Assembly: GCA_023957155.1 (NCBI GenBank)
Contig: JAMLHK010000007.1
Span: 124,001-188,000 of the forward strand
Length of the DNA: 64,000 bases
Origin: Chitinophagaceae bacterium
GTDB lineage: Bacteria; Bacteroidota; Bacteroidia; Chitinophagales; Chitinophagaceae
Direction: 5' to 3'
Part shown: in pieces, positions 1 to 8,420 of the stretch
Layout of the letters: each line of letters opens with the position of its first letter
Position numbering within the stretch: position 1 is the first letter of the stretch
The notes under the pieces: generated by a model
Told to the model about the DNA's origin: nothing
The model's database searches: none
The model's input: only the letters and a program-made list of their open reading frames with translations
Program-made: the position numbers and the translations under genes

Positions 1-329
1 TTGAACTACTCGCCATTGCCCTCAAAGAATTATATAATGCCAGCAATGAAATAAAAATAATTGGTACCCGTCACGGTGAAAAACTATATGAAACTCTGGT
101 CAACAGAGAAGAAATGATAAAAGCCATTGATATGGGAGACTATTTTAAGATTCCTGCCGATACCAGGGGACTAAATTATGAACAGTATTTTTCTGTAGGA
201 GATACAGATGTGTCAAAAATTGAAGATTATCATTCACATAACACCAATCAGATTGGTCTGGAGGAAACAAAAAAATTATTATTGCGCCTTGATATCATTC
301 AAAAGGATTTAAATGTAAACCAAGCCTGA
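1..329 (+). CDS. fnlA: UDP-GlcNAc 4,6-dehydratase FnlA/Cap5E-type, C-terminal fragment
   Basis: This is the 3' end of a gene that begins before the window; the frame is open from base 3 and closes at 329. The translation contains GTRHGEKLYETLVNREEM, a signature of the inverting UDP-GlcNAc 4,6-dehydratase/5-epimerase family (FnlA, WbjB, Cap5E), followed by the usual short C-terminal tail. The enzyme makes the first keto-sugar intermediate on the way to UDP-L-FucNAc in the cytoplasm. The identity is supported by the next two genes, which are the FnlB and FnlC types in the canonical order; only 4 bases separate it from fnlB, so they are surely cotranscribed. The SDR catalytic part is outside the window and cannot be checked. 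Confidence 0.9.
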   Translation, partial: ELLAIALKELYNASNEIKIIGTRHGEKLYETLVNREEMIKAIDMGDYFKIPADTRGLNYEQYFSVGDTDVSKIEDYHSHNTNQIGLEETKKLLLRLDIIQKDLNVNQA

Positions 330-333
330 GGAA

Positions 334-1452
334 ATGAAGAAAATAGGTATAACGGGACAAAATGGATTCACCGGTTCGTATCTCTATAATACTATAAGCC
401 TGCTGAAAGATGAATTCCAACTTATCCCGTTTGAGAAGACATATTTCAAAAATGAAAAACAATTACAGCATTGGGTTCAACAATGTGATGTGATTGTTCA
501 CCTGGCTGCCATGAACAGGCATCCCGACCCACAGGTAATTCATGATACAAATATTAATCTTGTAACAGAAATCATCAGTGCCGCAGTGGCTTCCGGCACA
601 CAGCCCCAGATTATTTTCACATCCTCCATCCAGGAAGAAAAAGATAATTTATACGGAAAATCGAAGAAAAAAGGCAGAACTCTTTTTGCTGAATGGGCAG
701 AAAAACATGGTGGTAAATTTGTTGGAATGATTGTTCCTAACGTATTTGGACCATTTGGTAAGCCCTTCTACAATTCGGCAGTAGCTACTTTTTGCCATCA
801 ATTGTGTAACAATGAGGAGCCTAAAATTGAAACAGATGGATTGCTCAAATTAATTTACATTGATGAGTTAGTTAAAATAATTATTGATGCAGCCAGGAAC
901 AACATGCATAATCCTGAATTTAAGATTGCCCATACAAGAGAGTATTACGTATCGCAAATCCTAAATCAGCTCCAGGAATTTAAAAATCAATATTTCAACA
1001 ATGGCATATTTCCTTCGCTTCAAAATAAATTCGATATAGATTTATTTAATACTTTCCGGAGCTTTATCAATTTGAAGAATTATTTCCCCTATCGGCTAAA
1101 ACAAAATACCGATAACCGGGGCACATTTGTGGAACTGGTTAAACTACAACAAGGCGGACAGGTATCTTTTTCTACCACCCACCCTGGCATCACGAGGGGA
1201 AACCACTTCCATACGCGTAAAATAGAGCGGTTTGCGGTAATCAAAGGAGAAGCATTGATACAACTCAGGAAATATAATACAGAAGAAGTATTTAACTTTG
1301 AACTTAAAGGAGAAGAAGCATCCTATGTGGATATGCCGGTATGGTATACGCATAACATTACCAATACCGGTACGGACGATTTATATACGATATTCTGGAT
1401 AAACGAATTTTTTGACCCTACCGACCCTGATACTTATTTTGAAATTGTTTAG
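334..1452 (+). CDS. fnlB: FnlB/WbjC/Cap5F-type bifunctional epimerase-reductase
   Basis: This 372-residue protein has the two-domain layout of Cap5F/FnlB (family length about 370). The N-terminal SDR domain carries the Rossmann motif GITGQNGFTG (residues 5-14) and a Tyr107/Lys111 YxxxK pair. The C-terminal cupin domain (about 250-372) has the metal-site sequences GNHFHTRK and VWYTHN. In the known pathway it epimerises C3 and reduces C4 of the 4-keto sugar to give UDP-L-talosamine derivatives for FnlC. It lies between the FnlA fragment (4-base gap) and fnlC (20-base gap). The DNA is A+T-rich like most of this locus. Family assignment is firm; the sugar product is inferred from the conserved three-gene set. 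Confidence 0.93.
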   Translation: MKKIGITGQNGFTGSYLYNTISLLKDEFQLIPFEKTYFKNEKQLQHWVQQCDVIVHLAAMNRHPDPQVIHDTNINLVTEIISAAVASGTQPQIIFTSSIQEEKDNLYGKSKKKGRTLFAEWAEKHGGKFVGMIVPNVFGPFGKPFYNSAVATFCHQLCNNEEPKIETDGLLKLIYIDELVKIIIDAARNNMHNPEFKIAHTREYYVSQILNQLQEFKNQYFNNGIFPSLQNKFDIDLFNTFRSFINLKNYFPYRLKQNTDNRGTFVELVKLQQGGQVSFSTTHPGITRGNHFHTRKIERFAVIKGEALIQLRKYNTEEVFNFELKGEEASYVDMPVWYTHNITNTGTDDLYTIFWINEFFDPTDPDTYFEIV

Positions 1453-1472
1453 ATAATGTTATATCATTTTTA

Positions 1473-2618
1473 ATGCATACCAATATAAAAAAATTAAAGG
1501 TATTGACCGTTGTGGGCACCCGCCCTGAAATTATACGACTATCCCGCGTATTAGCCCGATTAGACGAATCAGAAGCCATTGATCATATACTGGTACATAC
1601 CGGGCAGAACTACGACTATGAGCTAAACCAGGTGTTTTTTGAAGACCTCGAGCTCAGGAAGCCCGATTATTTTTTAAACGCCGCTGGACAAAACGCGACT
1701 ACCACCGTTGGACAAATACTAATAAATATAGACCCTATTCTTGAGAAAGAGCAACCCGATGCCTTCTTAGTGCTGGGCGATACCAATAGCTGTCTATGCG
1801 CAATTCCAGCCAAAAAAAGAAAAATACCCGTATTCCACATGGAAGCGGGAAACAGATGTTTTGACCAAAGAGTACCTGAGGAGACGAATCGTAAAATCGT
1901 AGATCATGTAAGTGATATTAACCTAACTTATTCGGATATTGCCCGGGAATACCTGCTTAGAGAGGGGCTTCCGGCAGACCGGATCATTAAAACCGGAAGT
2001 CCGATGTATGAGGTACTTCATCACTATATGCCTAAAATTAAAAATTCCGGTATACTTCAACAGCTTGGGCTGAAAAAAAACAAATATTTTGTTGTATCGG
2101 CACATCGCGAAGAAAATATAAATACAGAACGGAACTTTAGCAACCTTGTTTTAACACTCAACAACATAGCTGAGTTGTACAAGCTACCGGTGATTGTATC
2201 TGCACACCCGCGAACCAGAAATATGATCAAAGAAAAATCTATTGCATTTAATGATCTGGTACAATTACAAAAACCTTTCGGGCTGAGTGATTATTTATGT
2301 CTTCAGACTAACGCAAAAGCTGTACTTTCAGACAGCGGGACCATATCTGAAGAATCATCCATTCTCAATTTCCCGGCATTAAATATCAGGGAAGCACATG
2401 AACGACCTGAAGCTATGGAAGAAGCTTCTGTGATGATGACAGGGTTAAAATCCGAACGTGTTTTACAGGCGTTACAACAACTGGAACATCAGCAAACTGG
2501 CAGCCGTAATTTCAGGCTTGTGGCTGATTATTCCATGCCAAATGTGTCAGATAAAGTAGTTAGAATTATTATTTCGTATGTAGATTATATCAAACGTATA
2601 GTCTGGCATAATCTATAA
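1473..2618 (+). CDS. fnlC: UDP-N-acetyl-L-fucosamine synthase, FnlC/WbjD (WecB-like 2-epimerase)
   Basis: The 381-residue protein belongs to the non-hydrolysing UDP-GlcNAc 2-epimerase family. It shows TVVGTRPEIIRLS near the N-terminus, MEAGNRCFDQRVPEETNR in the middle, SAHREENI, and SDSGTISEES in the nucleotide-binding C-terminal half. In the FnlABC pathway this enzyme is the last step, a C2 epimerisation giving UDP-L-FucNAc. Its position directly after fnlA and fnlB distinguishes it from WecB, which would make UDP-ManNAc. The first Met at 1473 gives the usual N-terminus. It is followed after 11 bases by a glycosyltransferase that may use the product. Confidence 0.92.
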   Translation: MHTNIKKLKVLTVVGTRPEIIRLSRVLARLDESEAIDHILVHTGQNYDYELNQVFFEDLELRKPDYFLNAAGQNATTTVGQILINIDPILEKEQPDAFLVLGDTNSCLCAIPAKKRKIPVFHMEAGNRCFDQRVPEETNRKIVDHVSDINLTYSDIAREYLLREGLPADRIIKTGSPMYEVLHHYMPKIKNSGILQQLGLKKNKYFVVSAHREENINTERNFSNLVLTLNNIAELYKLPVIVSAHPRTRNMIKEKSIAFNDLVQLQKPFGLSDYLCLQTNAKAVLSDSGTISEESSILNFPALNIREAHERPEAMEEASVMMTGLKSERVLQALQQLEHQQTGSRNFRLVADYSMPNVSDKVVRIIISYVDYIKRIVWHNL

Positions 2619-2629
2619 TACCTGTAATT

Positions 2630-3835
2630 ATGCGTGTGCTATTTTTACTTCTATACTTCCCCGAACCAGGTGAGTCATCAAATCTTTATGCTGATCTGGT
2701 CGAGGAATTTGTCCTTAACGGGCATGAAGTAACCGTAGTAAGTTCAGCCAAAGAAAATCAGCCAACCTCTTTACAAAAAGAGAAAAGCGTAAAAGTATTA
2801 CGGGTTAAAACTCAAAAAATATTTAACGTCCATCCTATCCTAAAAGGAATGGCTACTATAAGGATACCTTATCAGTTTAAAAAAGCAATCCAAAAACACC
2901 TATCTTCAAACGCGTTCGATCTGGTTTTAACACCAACCCCTCCTATCACTTTTGTAGATGTCGTTGCCTGGCTTAAAAAAAAATATTCTTTAAAATCATA
3001 CCTTATTCTCCGGGACATTTTTCCTCAAAATGCCCGCGATCTGGGCATGATTAGAAGCTCTATTCTTTTTAATTACTTCAGAAAAAAAGAAAGAAAATTA
3101 TATCGGTATTCTGACTATATCGGATGTATGTCACAGGGAAATATTGATTATGTCATTAAACACAACCCGAAAGTTAAGCTCCAAAAGCTGTCATTGTTAC
3201 CCAACTGGCAAAAACCGGAACAGTTATCAGAAAAAGATGAAGCTATAAAAGATCAGTATGGAATAGCCGGGAAGTACGTAGCCATTTTTGGGGGAAATAT
3301 CGGCGAACCTCAAAAAATTGATAATATTATTGATCTTGCAAGGACTTATCAGCAAAACAACCATATTATATTTTTAGTTCTCGGCTCAGGTACAAAGAGA
3401 AGCTACCTTGAACAAATGAAAGCACATTACGCTTTAGCCAATTTAATTATTAAAGATACTATTCCCCGGCAAGACTACCAGAAATTGATATGCAGCGCAG
3501 ATGTTGGTCTCATTTCGTTAAGTGAAAAATTCACTATTCCTAATATTCCATCTAAAACCCTCTCCTATTTTAATGCTAAGTTGCCCATATTAGCCGCTAT
3601 TGATGCTAATACAGATTACGGGAAGCTATTGGAAGAATCGGGATCAGGATTGTGGTCAATATCAGGAGATATGGAAAAGTATACACAAAATTTTAACACT
3701 CTCTACAACGATAGTAGCTTACGTAAGCAAATGGGGGAAAATGGATATGCTTATTTGATGAATTATCTTACCCCCAAAAAGACGTACAACAATATTATTA
3801 ATACCATTAATGCGACTGCATTGACTCTTAATTAA
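2630..3835 (+). CDS. GT4-family glycosyltransferase (WcaI/WbuB-like)
   Basis: This 401-residue GT-B glycosyltransferase has an N-terminal acceptor domain starting MRVLFLLLYFPEPGES. A hinge segment LRDIFPQNARDLGMI corresponds to the RDLWP region of WbuB/WcaI-type enzymes. The C-terminal nucleotide-binding half contains FGGNIGEPQKIDNII and SEKFTIPNIPSKTLSYF. It follows fnlC by 11 bases, so transfer of L-FucNAc onto a lipid-linked acceptor is a reasonable guess, but the substrate cannot be read from the sequence. No membrane segment is seen; it should act at the cytoplasmic face of the inner membrane. Confidence 0.8.
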   Translation: MRVLFLLLYFPEPGESSNLYADLVEEFVLNGHEVTVVSSAKENQPTSLQKEKSVKVLRVKTQKIFNVHPILKGMATIRIPYQFKKAIQKHLSSNAFDLVLTPTPPITFVDVVAWLKKKYSLKSYLILRDIFPQNARDLGMIRSSILFNYFRKKERKLYRYSDYIGCMSQGNIDYVIKHNPKVKLQKLSLLPNWQKPEQLSEKDEAIKDQYGIAGKYVAIFGGNIGEPQKIDNIIDLARTYQQNNHIIFLVLGSGTKRSYLEQMKAHYALANLIIKDTIPRQDYQKLICSADVGLISLSEKFTIPNIPSKTLSYFNAKLPILAAIDANTDYGKLLEESGSGLWSISGDMEKYTQNFNTLYNDSSLRKQMGENGYAYLMNYLTPKKTYNNIINTINATALTLN

Positions 3836-3888
3836 GAAGGACTCATCCAACTATTCAATAAAAACTCATCAGGATCAGCTTAGCTTTT

Positions 3889-5349
3889 ATGACTTTAAAG
3901 CAACAGGCGTTCTCCGGATTATTCTGGACTCTTAGCGAACAATTTAGTATACAGATAATTAATTTTATCATTCAAATTATCTTAGCCAGAATATTACTCC
4001 CTTCCGATTTTGGATTGATTGCCATGATCATGATTTTTATAGGTTTAGGAAATGCCCTTTCAGATAGTGGGCTCACATCCTCCCTTATTCGTACAATTGA
4101 GACTGACAAAAGGGATCTTTCTACAGTATTTTTTTTCAACCTGTCAGGAAGCATTCTAATCTATTGGGGAATATATGCTTTGGCTCCTTTTATCTCTGAT
4201 TTTTATAATCAGCCTACCTTAACTTCAATAATTCGGGTATTCTCTCTTACCATCATCATCCGGGCATTAATTGAAGTACAGCTAACAATACTGAAAAAAG
4301 AATTAAAATTTAAGAAAATAATGCTCATATCACTTCCCTCTGTTTTAATTTCAGGTCTATTAGGAATTTTCCTGGCAAAACAGGGAGTGGGAGTATGGAG
4401 CCTTGTATGGATGAGCTTATGTCAATATGCGCTTCTGGCTATCCAGGTCTGGATAAAAACAAAGTGGCTCCCGGAACTAGTCATTGATAAAAAAAAGCTA
4501 AAGTACCATTTTAATTTCGGATACAAGCTTAGTCTTGCTTCTATACTCAACGTGATATTCCTGAACATTTATAACCTGATCATTGGCAAATGGTTCCTGC
4601 CTAAAGATCTAGGTTATTACAACCGAGCTGATACAATGCAGGGGTTTCCTGTAAGAAATTTGATAACTGCTGTAAAAAAAGTGGCATATCCCCTACTCTC
4701 AAAGATCCAGAACAATGATAGCTTATTGAAATCGACCTATAGAAGAATGATGTTACAGGTTGTATTTTGGATAACGCCTTTAATGATTTTACTCATATTG
4801 ATTGCGAAACCAATGATTGAGGTATTGTTAACAGACAAATGGCTACCTGCAGTGCCATATTTTCAGCTACTTTGCATCTCATCGATCTTATATCCATTAC
4901 AGGAGTATAACTTACAAATATTGGATGTTAAAGGAAGAAGTGAGATTTATTTAAGAATTGAGATTATAAAAAAAATACTGACCATCTTTACGATCCTCAT
5001 GGTGTTTCCATTTGGCATTATGGGGTTATTATATGGGCAAATTATTCTATCTATATGCTTTTATTTTATTAGCTCTTTCTTAAGCGGGAAGCTCATTAAT
5101 TATCCTGTATTGCATCAGGTTAAAGATATTTATCCTATTTTACTGCTATCTTTAGTAACCGGGATCGTTATATGGCTGCTTAAATTCAAAATAGGATTTA
5201 TCAACCAGCCAAATATTTTTTACATCGGAGTAACATCTTCTGTATTTTTCTTCGTTTACCTCACATTAAGCTATTTTTTTAAGATCCCGGTCATTTCAGA
5301 TATTTCTCAATTTATCAGTCCATATATAAAAAGGAAAGGAGAAAAATGA
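3889..5349 (+). CDS. Wzx-type polysaccharide flippase (MOP superfamily), cassette 1
   Basis: The 486-residue integral membrane protein is hydrophobic throughout, with roughly 12-14 helices, and opens GLFWTLSEQFSIQIINF, typical of the WzxC/polysaccharide-transport branch of the MOP superfamily. It should flip undecaprenyl-linked repeat units to the periplasm. It is clearly paralogous to the second flippase at 11720-13162: both share the N-terminal IIQIILARILLP block and LTDKWLPAVPYFQLLC. The stop codon overlaps the start of the next gene (ATGA), which indicates translational coupling to the polymerase. Two flippases in one locus suggest two polymers or a fused serotype region. Confidence 0.88.
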   Translation: MTLKQQAFSGLFWTLSEQFSIQIINFIIQIILARILLPSDFGLIAMIMIFIGLGNALSDSGLTSSLIRTIETDKRDLSTVFFFNLSGSILIYWGIYALAPFISDFYNQPTLTSIIRVFSLTIIIRALIEVQLTILKKELKFKKIMLISLPSVLISGLLGIFLAKQGVGVWSLVWMSLCQYALLAIQVWIKTKWLPELVIDKKKLKYHFNFGYKLSLASILNVIFLNIYNLIIGKWFLPKDLGYYNRADTMQGFPVRNLITAVKKVAYPLLSKIQNNDSLLKSTYRRMMLQVVFWITPLMILLILIAKPMIEVLLTDKWLPAVPYFQLLCISSILYPLQEYNLQILDVKGRSEIYLRIEIIKKILTIFTILMVFPFGIMGLLYGQIILSICFYFISSFLSGKLINYPVLHQVKDIYPILLLSLVTGIVIWLLKFKIGFINQPNIFYIGVTSSVFFFVYLTLSYFFKIPVISDISQFISPYIKRKGEK

Positions 5350-6599
5350 CAAAGCTATTGGTGCTTACAATGCTATGTATTTTTTTGTTTCCAACTTTTA
5401 ATTTAGGAGGTATCCCTTTTAGAATTGAGGATTTGATATTTCTGGTACTAATATTAATCTTCCCTTCCGGCATACTGGGATATTCCACATACTCAGGGAA
5501 GCGCATTTTAATAATGGTGTTAACCCTATTTTTTATTTCAAATATCATAAGTCTGTCACTTATAACTATTCAGACAACAAACAGTAGTATCCAGGATATG
5601 AATTATACCTTTTCCATTTTTAGGAATATAATAATATTTTGTTCAGGTATAGCAATCGGACAAAAACTCAATGTCCCCTTTTTTAAATTACTACTTATTT
5701 TTTCCATAGGTCCGCTAATCTCGGCCACAGTTTCCATAATTCAATATTTCAATTTGTTCGGCATGGGAGAATTTATGTTTCTACTATTCGCTTCGGCTGA
5801 AAGAATGGAATTTGGCATTACGAGAGCAGCCGGCATAATAGGAAACCCCAATTATGCCTGTTACTTTCAACTTATAGGTTTCATATCACTGATCTGTATT
5901 CCCAAAAAAGAAAGGACAAAATATAATTTTACTTATTTAATAGCATTAACTATCGTTACACTTTCTATTTTTGTAACCTTTTCGAGAACTGGACTCATCA
6001 CATTGCTCATTTCAATTCTGACCTATACAATAATCCAACGGAAGAGAACTTCCCTCCTTATAACTTTTTTCATTTTTCTTGCTTCTCTTCCCTATATAAA
6101 TAACGTTATTTCAAACACCAGATATGGCGTTATTATGGAAAACAATGAGGTTTGGGATGCCACATTAGGAGGGAGAACAACTTCTATATGGAATGAAAAA
6201 ATGGAACAATTTACCCAAAAACCACTTTTTGGGATTGGTGCAGTCAATAATCCCAAAGATACATCTGCTTTTTACTCAGCAATATTCGACAACAGCTTCA
6301 TTTTTTTACTTGTATCTTCTGGGTTAATTGGCTTCTGTATTTTATTGTTTTTCTTTATTGCTGAACTATACTATTTTTTTTTCAAAAGAAAGAATGCTCC
6401 TCAAAATCTCTGGTTATTTATCATCTTATTTAATATTTCAATTATTATATTTTTCATTACAACCGATCTAATCAGAAACGTAACCTTCACGTCATTTTTT
6501 TATTTTGTATTAGGAATAAGTGTTACTTATGCAAACAAAAAATCTCAAATAAATGAACCCGTTAATCTCTATACAAATCCTCAACTGGAACCGGGCTGA
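5346..6599 (+). CDS. O-antigen polymerase/ligase family membrane protein (Wzy-like), cassette 1
   Basis: This 417-residue protein has about 10-12 hydrophobic segments and the O-antigen ligase/polymerase (Wzy_C) signature: GIIGNPNYACY before a helix, FSRTGLITLLIS, and PLFGIGAVNNP in the large periplasmic loop. It is expected to polymerise repeat units in the periplasm, or less likely to ligate a glycan to an acceptor. It overlaps the upstream flippase by four bases, and its 3' end overlaps the next glycosyltransferase by 47 bases. The tight packing fits a single transcript. Wzy and ligases cannot be told apart here; the adjacent Wzx favours Wzy. Confidence 0.8.
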   Translation: MTKLLVLTMLCIFLFPTFNLGGIPFRIEDLIFLVLILIFPSGILGYSTYSGKRILIMVLTLFFISNIISLSLITIQTTNSSIQDMNYTFSIFRNIIIFCSGIAIGQKLNVPFFKLLLIFSIGPLISATVSIIQYFNLFGMGEFMFLLFASAERMEFGITRAAGIIGNPNYACYFQLIGFISLICIPKKERTKYNFTYLIALTIVTLSIFVTFSRTGLITLLISILTYTIIQRKRTSLLITFFIFLASLPYINNVISNTRYGVIMENNEVWDATLGGRTTSIWNEKMEQFTQKPLFGIGAVNNPKDTSAFYSAIFDNSFIFLLVSSGLIGFCILLFFFIAELYYFFFKRKNAPQNLWLFIILFNISIIIFFITTDLIRNVTFTSFFYFVLGISVTYANKKSQINEPVNLYTNPQLEPG

Positions 6600-7461
6600 T
6601 GACACTCAGCGGGCAATTAGAAGTGCGATGAAGCAGACTTATGATAATCTTGAGATTGTTGTAATAGATAATGGATCAACAGATCATTCGGTTAAACTTA
6701 CCAAAGAAAATTTTCCTCAGATCAAAATAATAGAGCTGGAAAAGAACTATGGTTGCCCCGGAGGAAGAAATATGGGTATCCAGTATTGTAACGGTGAATA
6801 TATATTTTACCTGGATAATGACGGCATATTACACAAGGACGCCGTAAAAAATGCATACGAAAGCATAACTGCATTCCCGGGTACTGGCATTGTAACTGGA
6901 GTTGTATATGAATTTAGCTCCCCATCGGAAATAAATCCTAATTGTGCTATTCGTAGTAATGTAAAGTATTTTTACAATGACTTTCAGGGAGGAATTTGTA
7001 TGCACGATAAAAAAATTTATGCAAAAACCGGGCTATATCCAGCACATTTCATATACGGAGCAGAAGAATATTATATGTCATTAAAAGTTTTTGAAAATGA
7101 TTTTAGTATAATAAAAGACGAGTCCGTAATCCTTTGGCACAAACAGAGTAATATAGCACGTAACAGGAGCCAGGAATTAACAAGTCGATTTTTCAATAAA
7201 CTATATACCTGTATTACATTATATCCTAACATAAATGCAATACAATTTGCTATCTACTTTGTACCAGTATATATAAAGCATGCATATAACCATGGAATTT
7301 TGTTATATTTCCTAAAAAAACTGCCTCGTGCCTATTTGAGAAATATATGGCTTGCATTAAAAAATCGAAATCCAATATCAAAAACGGCTTATAAAAGATT
7401 CCACTCAAATGAGAGAGTTTATGTGAAACAACCGGATAACAAACTGACCTTTTCATTTTAA
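6553..7461 (+). CDS. GT2-family glycosyltransferase
   Basis: The 302-residue protein begins ISIQILNWNRADDTQRAI and has VVIDNGSTDHS (nucleotide site) and YLDNDG (a DxD-like metal site), so it is an inverting GT-A fold, family 2 enzyme related to rhamnosyltransferases. The start at 6553 lies 47 bases inside the polymerase gene. This start is needed because it brings in the first beta strand of the GT-A fold, so the overlap is probably real. The tail contains hydrophobic stretches that may sit on the membrane. It probably adds one residue of the repeat unit of cassette 1; donor unknown. Confidence 0.83.
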   Translation: MNPLISIQILNWNRADDTQRAIRSAMKQTYDNLEIVVIDNGSTDHSVKLTKENFPQIKIIELEKNYGCPGGRNMGIQYCNGEYIFYLDNDGILHKDAVKNAYESITAFPGTGIVTGVVYEFSSPSEINPNCAIRSNVKYFYNDFQGGICMHDKKIYAKTGLYPAHFIYGAEEYYMSLKVFENDFSIIKDESVILWHKQSNIARNRSQELTSRFFNKLYTCITLYPNINAIQFAIYFVPVYIKHAYNHGILLYFLKKLPRAYLRNIWLALKNRNPISKTAYKRFHSNERVYVKQPDNKLTFSF

Positions 7462-7538
7462 TGTGAAACCCCTATCAATAGAATACATTTATCCTTTCTT
7501 ACAACGAGATATATTCGCTAACAATAAAAACTTACATA

Positions 7539-8327
7539 ATGTTTATATCCAGATTATGGTTGATTATATTCACTACATTCATCATATTATCCGCGATTTC
7601 CTGTCGTACGGGCAAGGAACTGGCTTTATTCCAGGATCTCAACTCCGAAGAAAACACCCAGGTCCGCGAAGTAAGAACCGCAGCCTTTGATCCTCTCAGA
7701 CTACAAACCGATGACCAGCTTCAAATCGTTATCAGCAGCATCAGTCCCGAAGCTTCACAACTCTTTAATCTCATGGGATCTGCAGTTATCACAAGTAATA
7801 ACAACACCCAAAACATGCAAAGTGTTTATTCCGTCTCCCCTTCAGGCAATATCACCATACCCATTATCGGGGATGTAAAAATAGCTGGACTAACCACCGA
7901 TGAAGCCAAAGCAGAAATCAAAAATGCCGTCAGCGAATACCTCAAAGATGCCGTCATCAGCGTTACCCTTATTAACTTCCGCGTTACCGTTATGGGTGAG
8001 GTACAAAGACCTTCCACCTTCCAGGTCGCCGGAGAAAAAATTAATGTCCTACAGGCCATCGGCATGGCAGGGGATCTTACTGTCTTTGCAAAAAGAAGCA
8101 ATATCAAGGTTATCCGTAAAGCCGCTGACAAAGTAGAAGTAGCTCACCTTAACCTTAATAACAGCAGCGCCATGCGATCCCCTTTCTATAACCTCAGGCA
8201 AAATGATATCGTACTCGTTGAACCAGGTAAACGTAAAGGACTTCAGGCTGAAGGACTCAATGTTATTATCCCTGCAGCTACCAGTATTATTTCTCTTATT
8301 ATCGTTGCCCTTACCCGTTTACGCTAA
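7539..8327 (+). CDS. wza: Wza-type outer-membrane polysaccharide export lipoprotein
   Basis: This 262-residue protein has a lipoprotein signal peptide with lipobox SAISC (Cys22), then a Poly_export domain (PSGNITIPIIGDVKIAGLT at about 100-118) and one SLBB domain (FRVTVMGEVQRPSTFQV). The C-terminal hydrophobic helix IIPAATSIISLIIVAL is the short transmembrane end typical of Bacteroidota Wza proteins. It should form the outer-membrane channel for polymer export with the adjacent Wzc. The gene and its partner have visibly higher G+C content than the flanking sugar genes, as expected for the conserved export core of a variable locus. Confidence 0.9.
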   Translation: MFISRLWLIIFTTFIILSAISCRTGKELALFQDLNSEENTQVREVRTAAFDPLRLQTDDQLQIVISSISPEASQLFNLMGSAVITSNNNTQNMQSVYSVSPSGNITIPIIGDVKIAGLTTDEAKAEIKNAVSEYLKDAVISVTLINFRVTVMGEVQRPSTFQVAGEKINVLQAIGMAGDLTVFAKRSNIKVIRKAADKVEVAHLNLNNSSAMRSPFYNLRQNDIVLVEPGKRKGLQAEGLNVIIPAATSIISLIIVALTRLR

Positions 8328-8420
8328 ACATCTTTTATTTACAGCATCTAAAACTTATTGCCCGTGCAACATAATGCTCAAATATCGCCAGTGCAGCAAT
8401 CCAATCTACCGGAGGAACAG

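Noticed and set aside
7463-7690. 75-codon plus-strand frame before wza
   Set aside because: It is mostly out of frame over the wza coding start, which has a clear lipoprotein signal; the frame has no independent support.
8358-8420. TTG start 21 codons upstream of the chosen wzc start
   Set aside because: ATG 8421 has a GGAGGA site at good spacing and gives the usual short cytoplasmic N-terminus; the longer form is possible but less supported.
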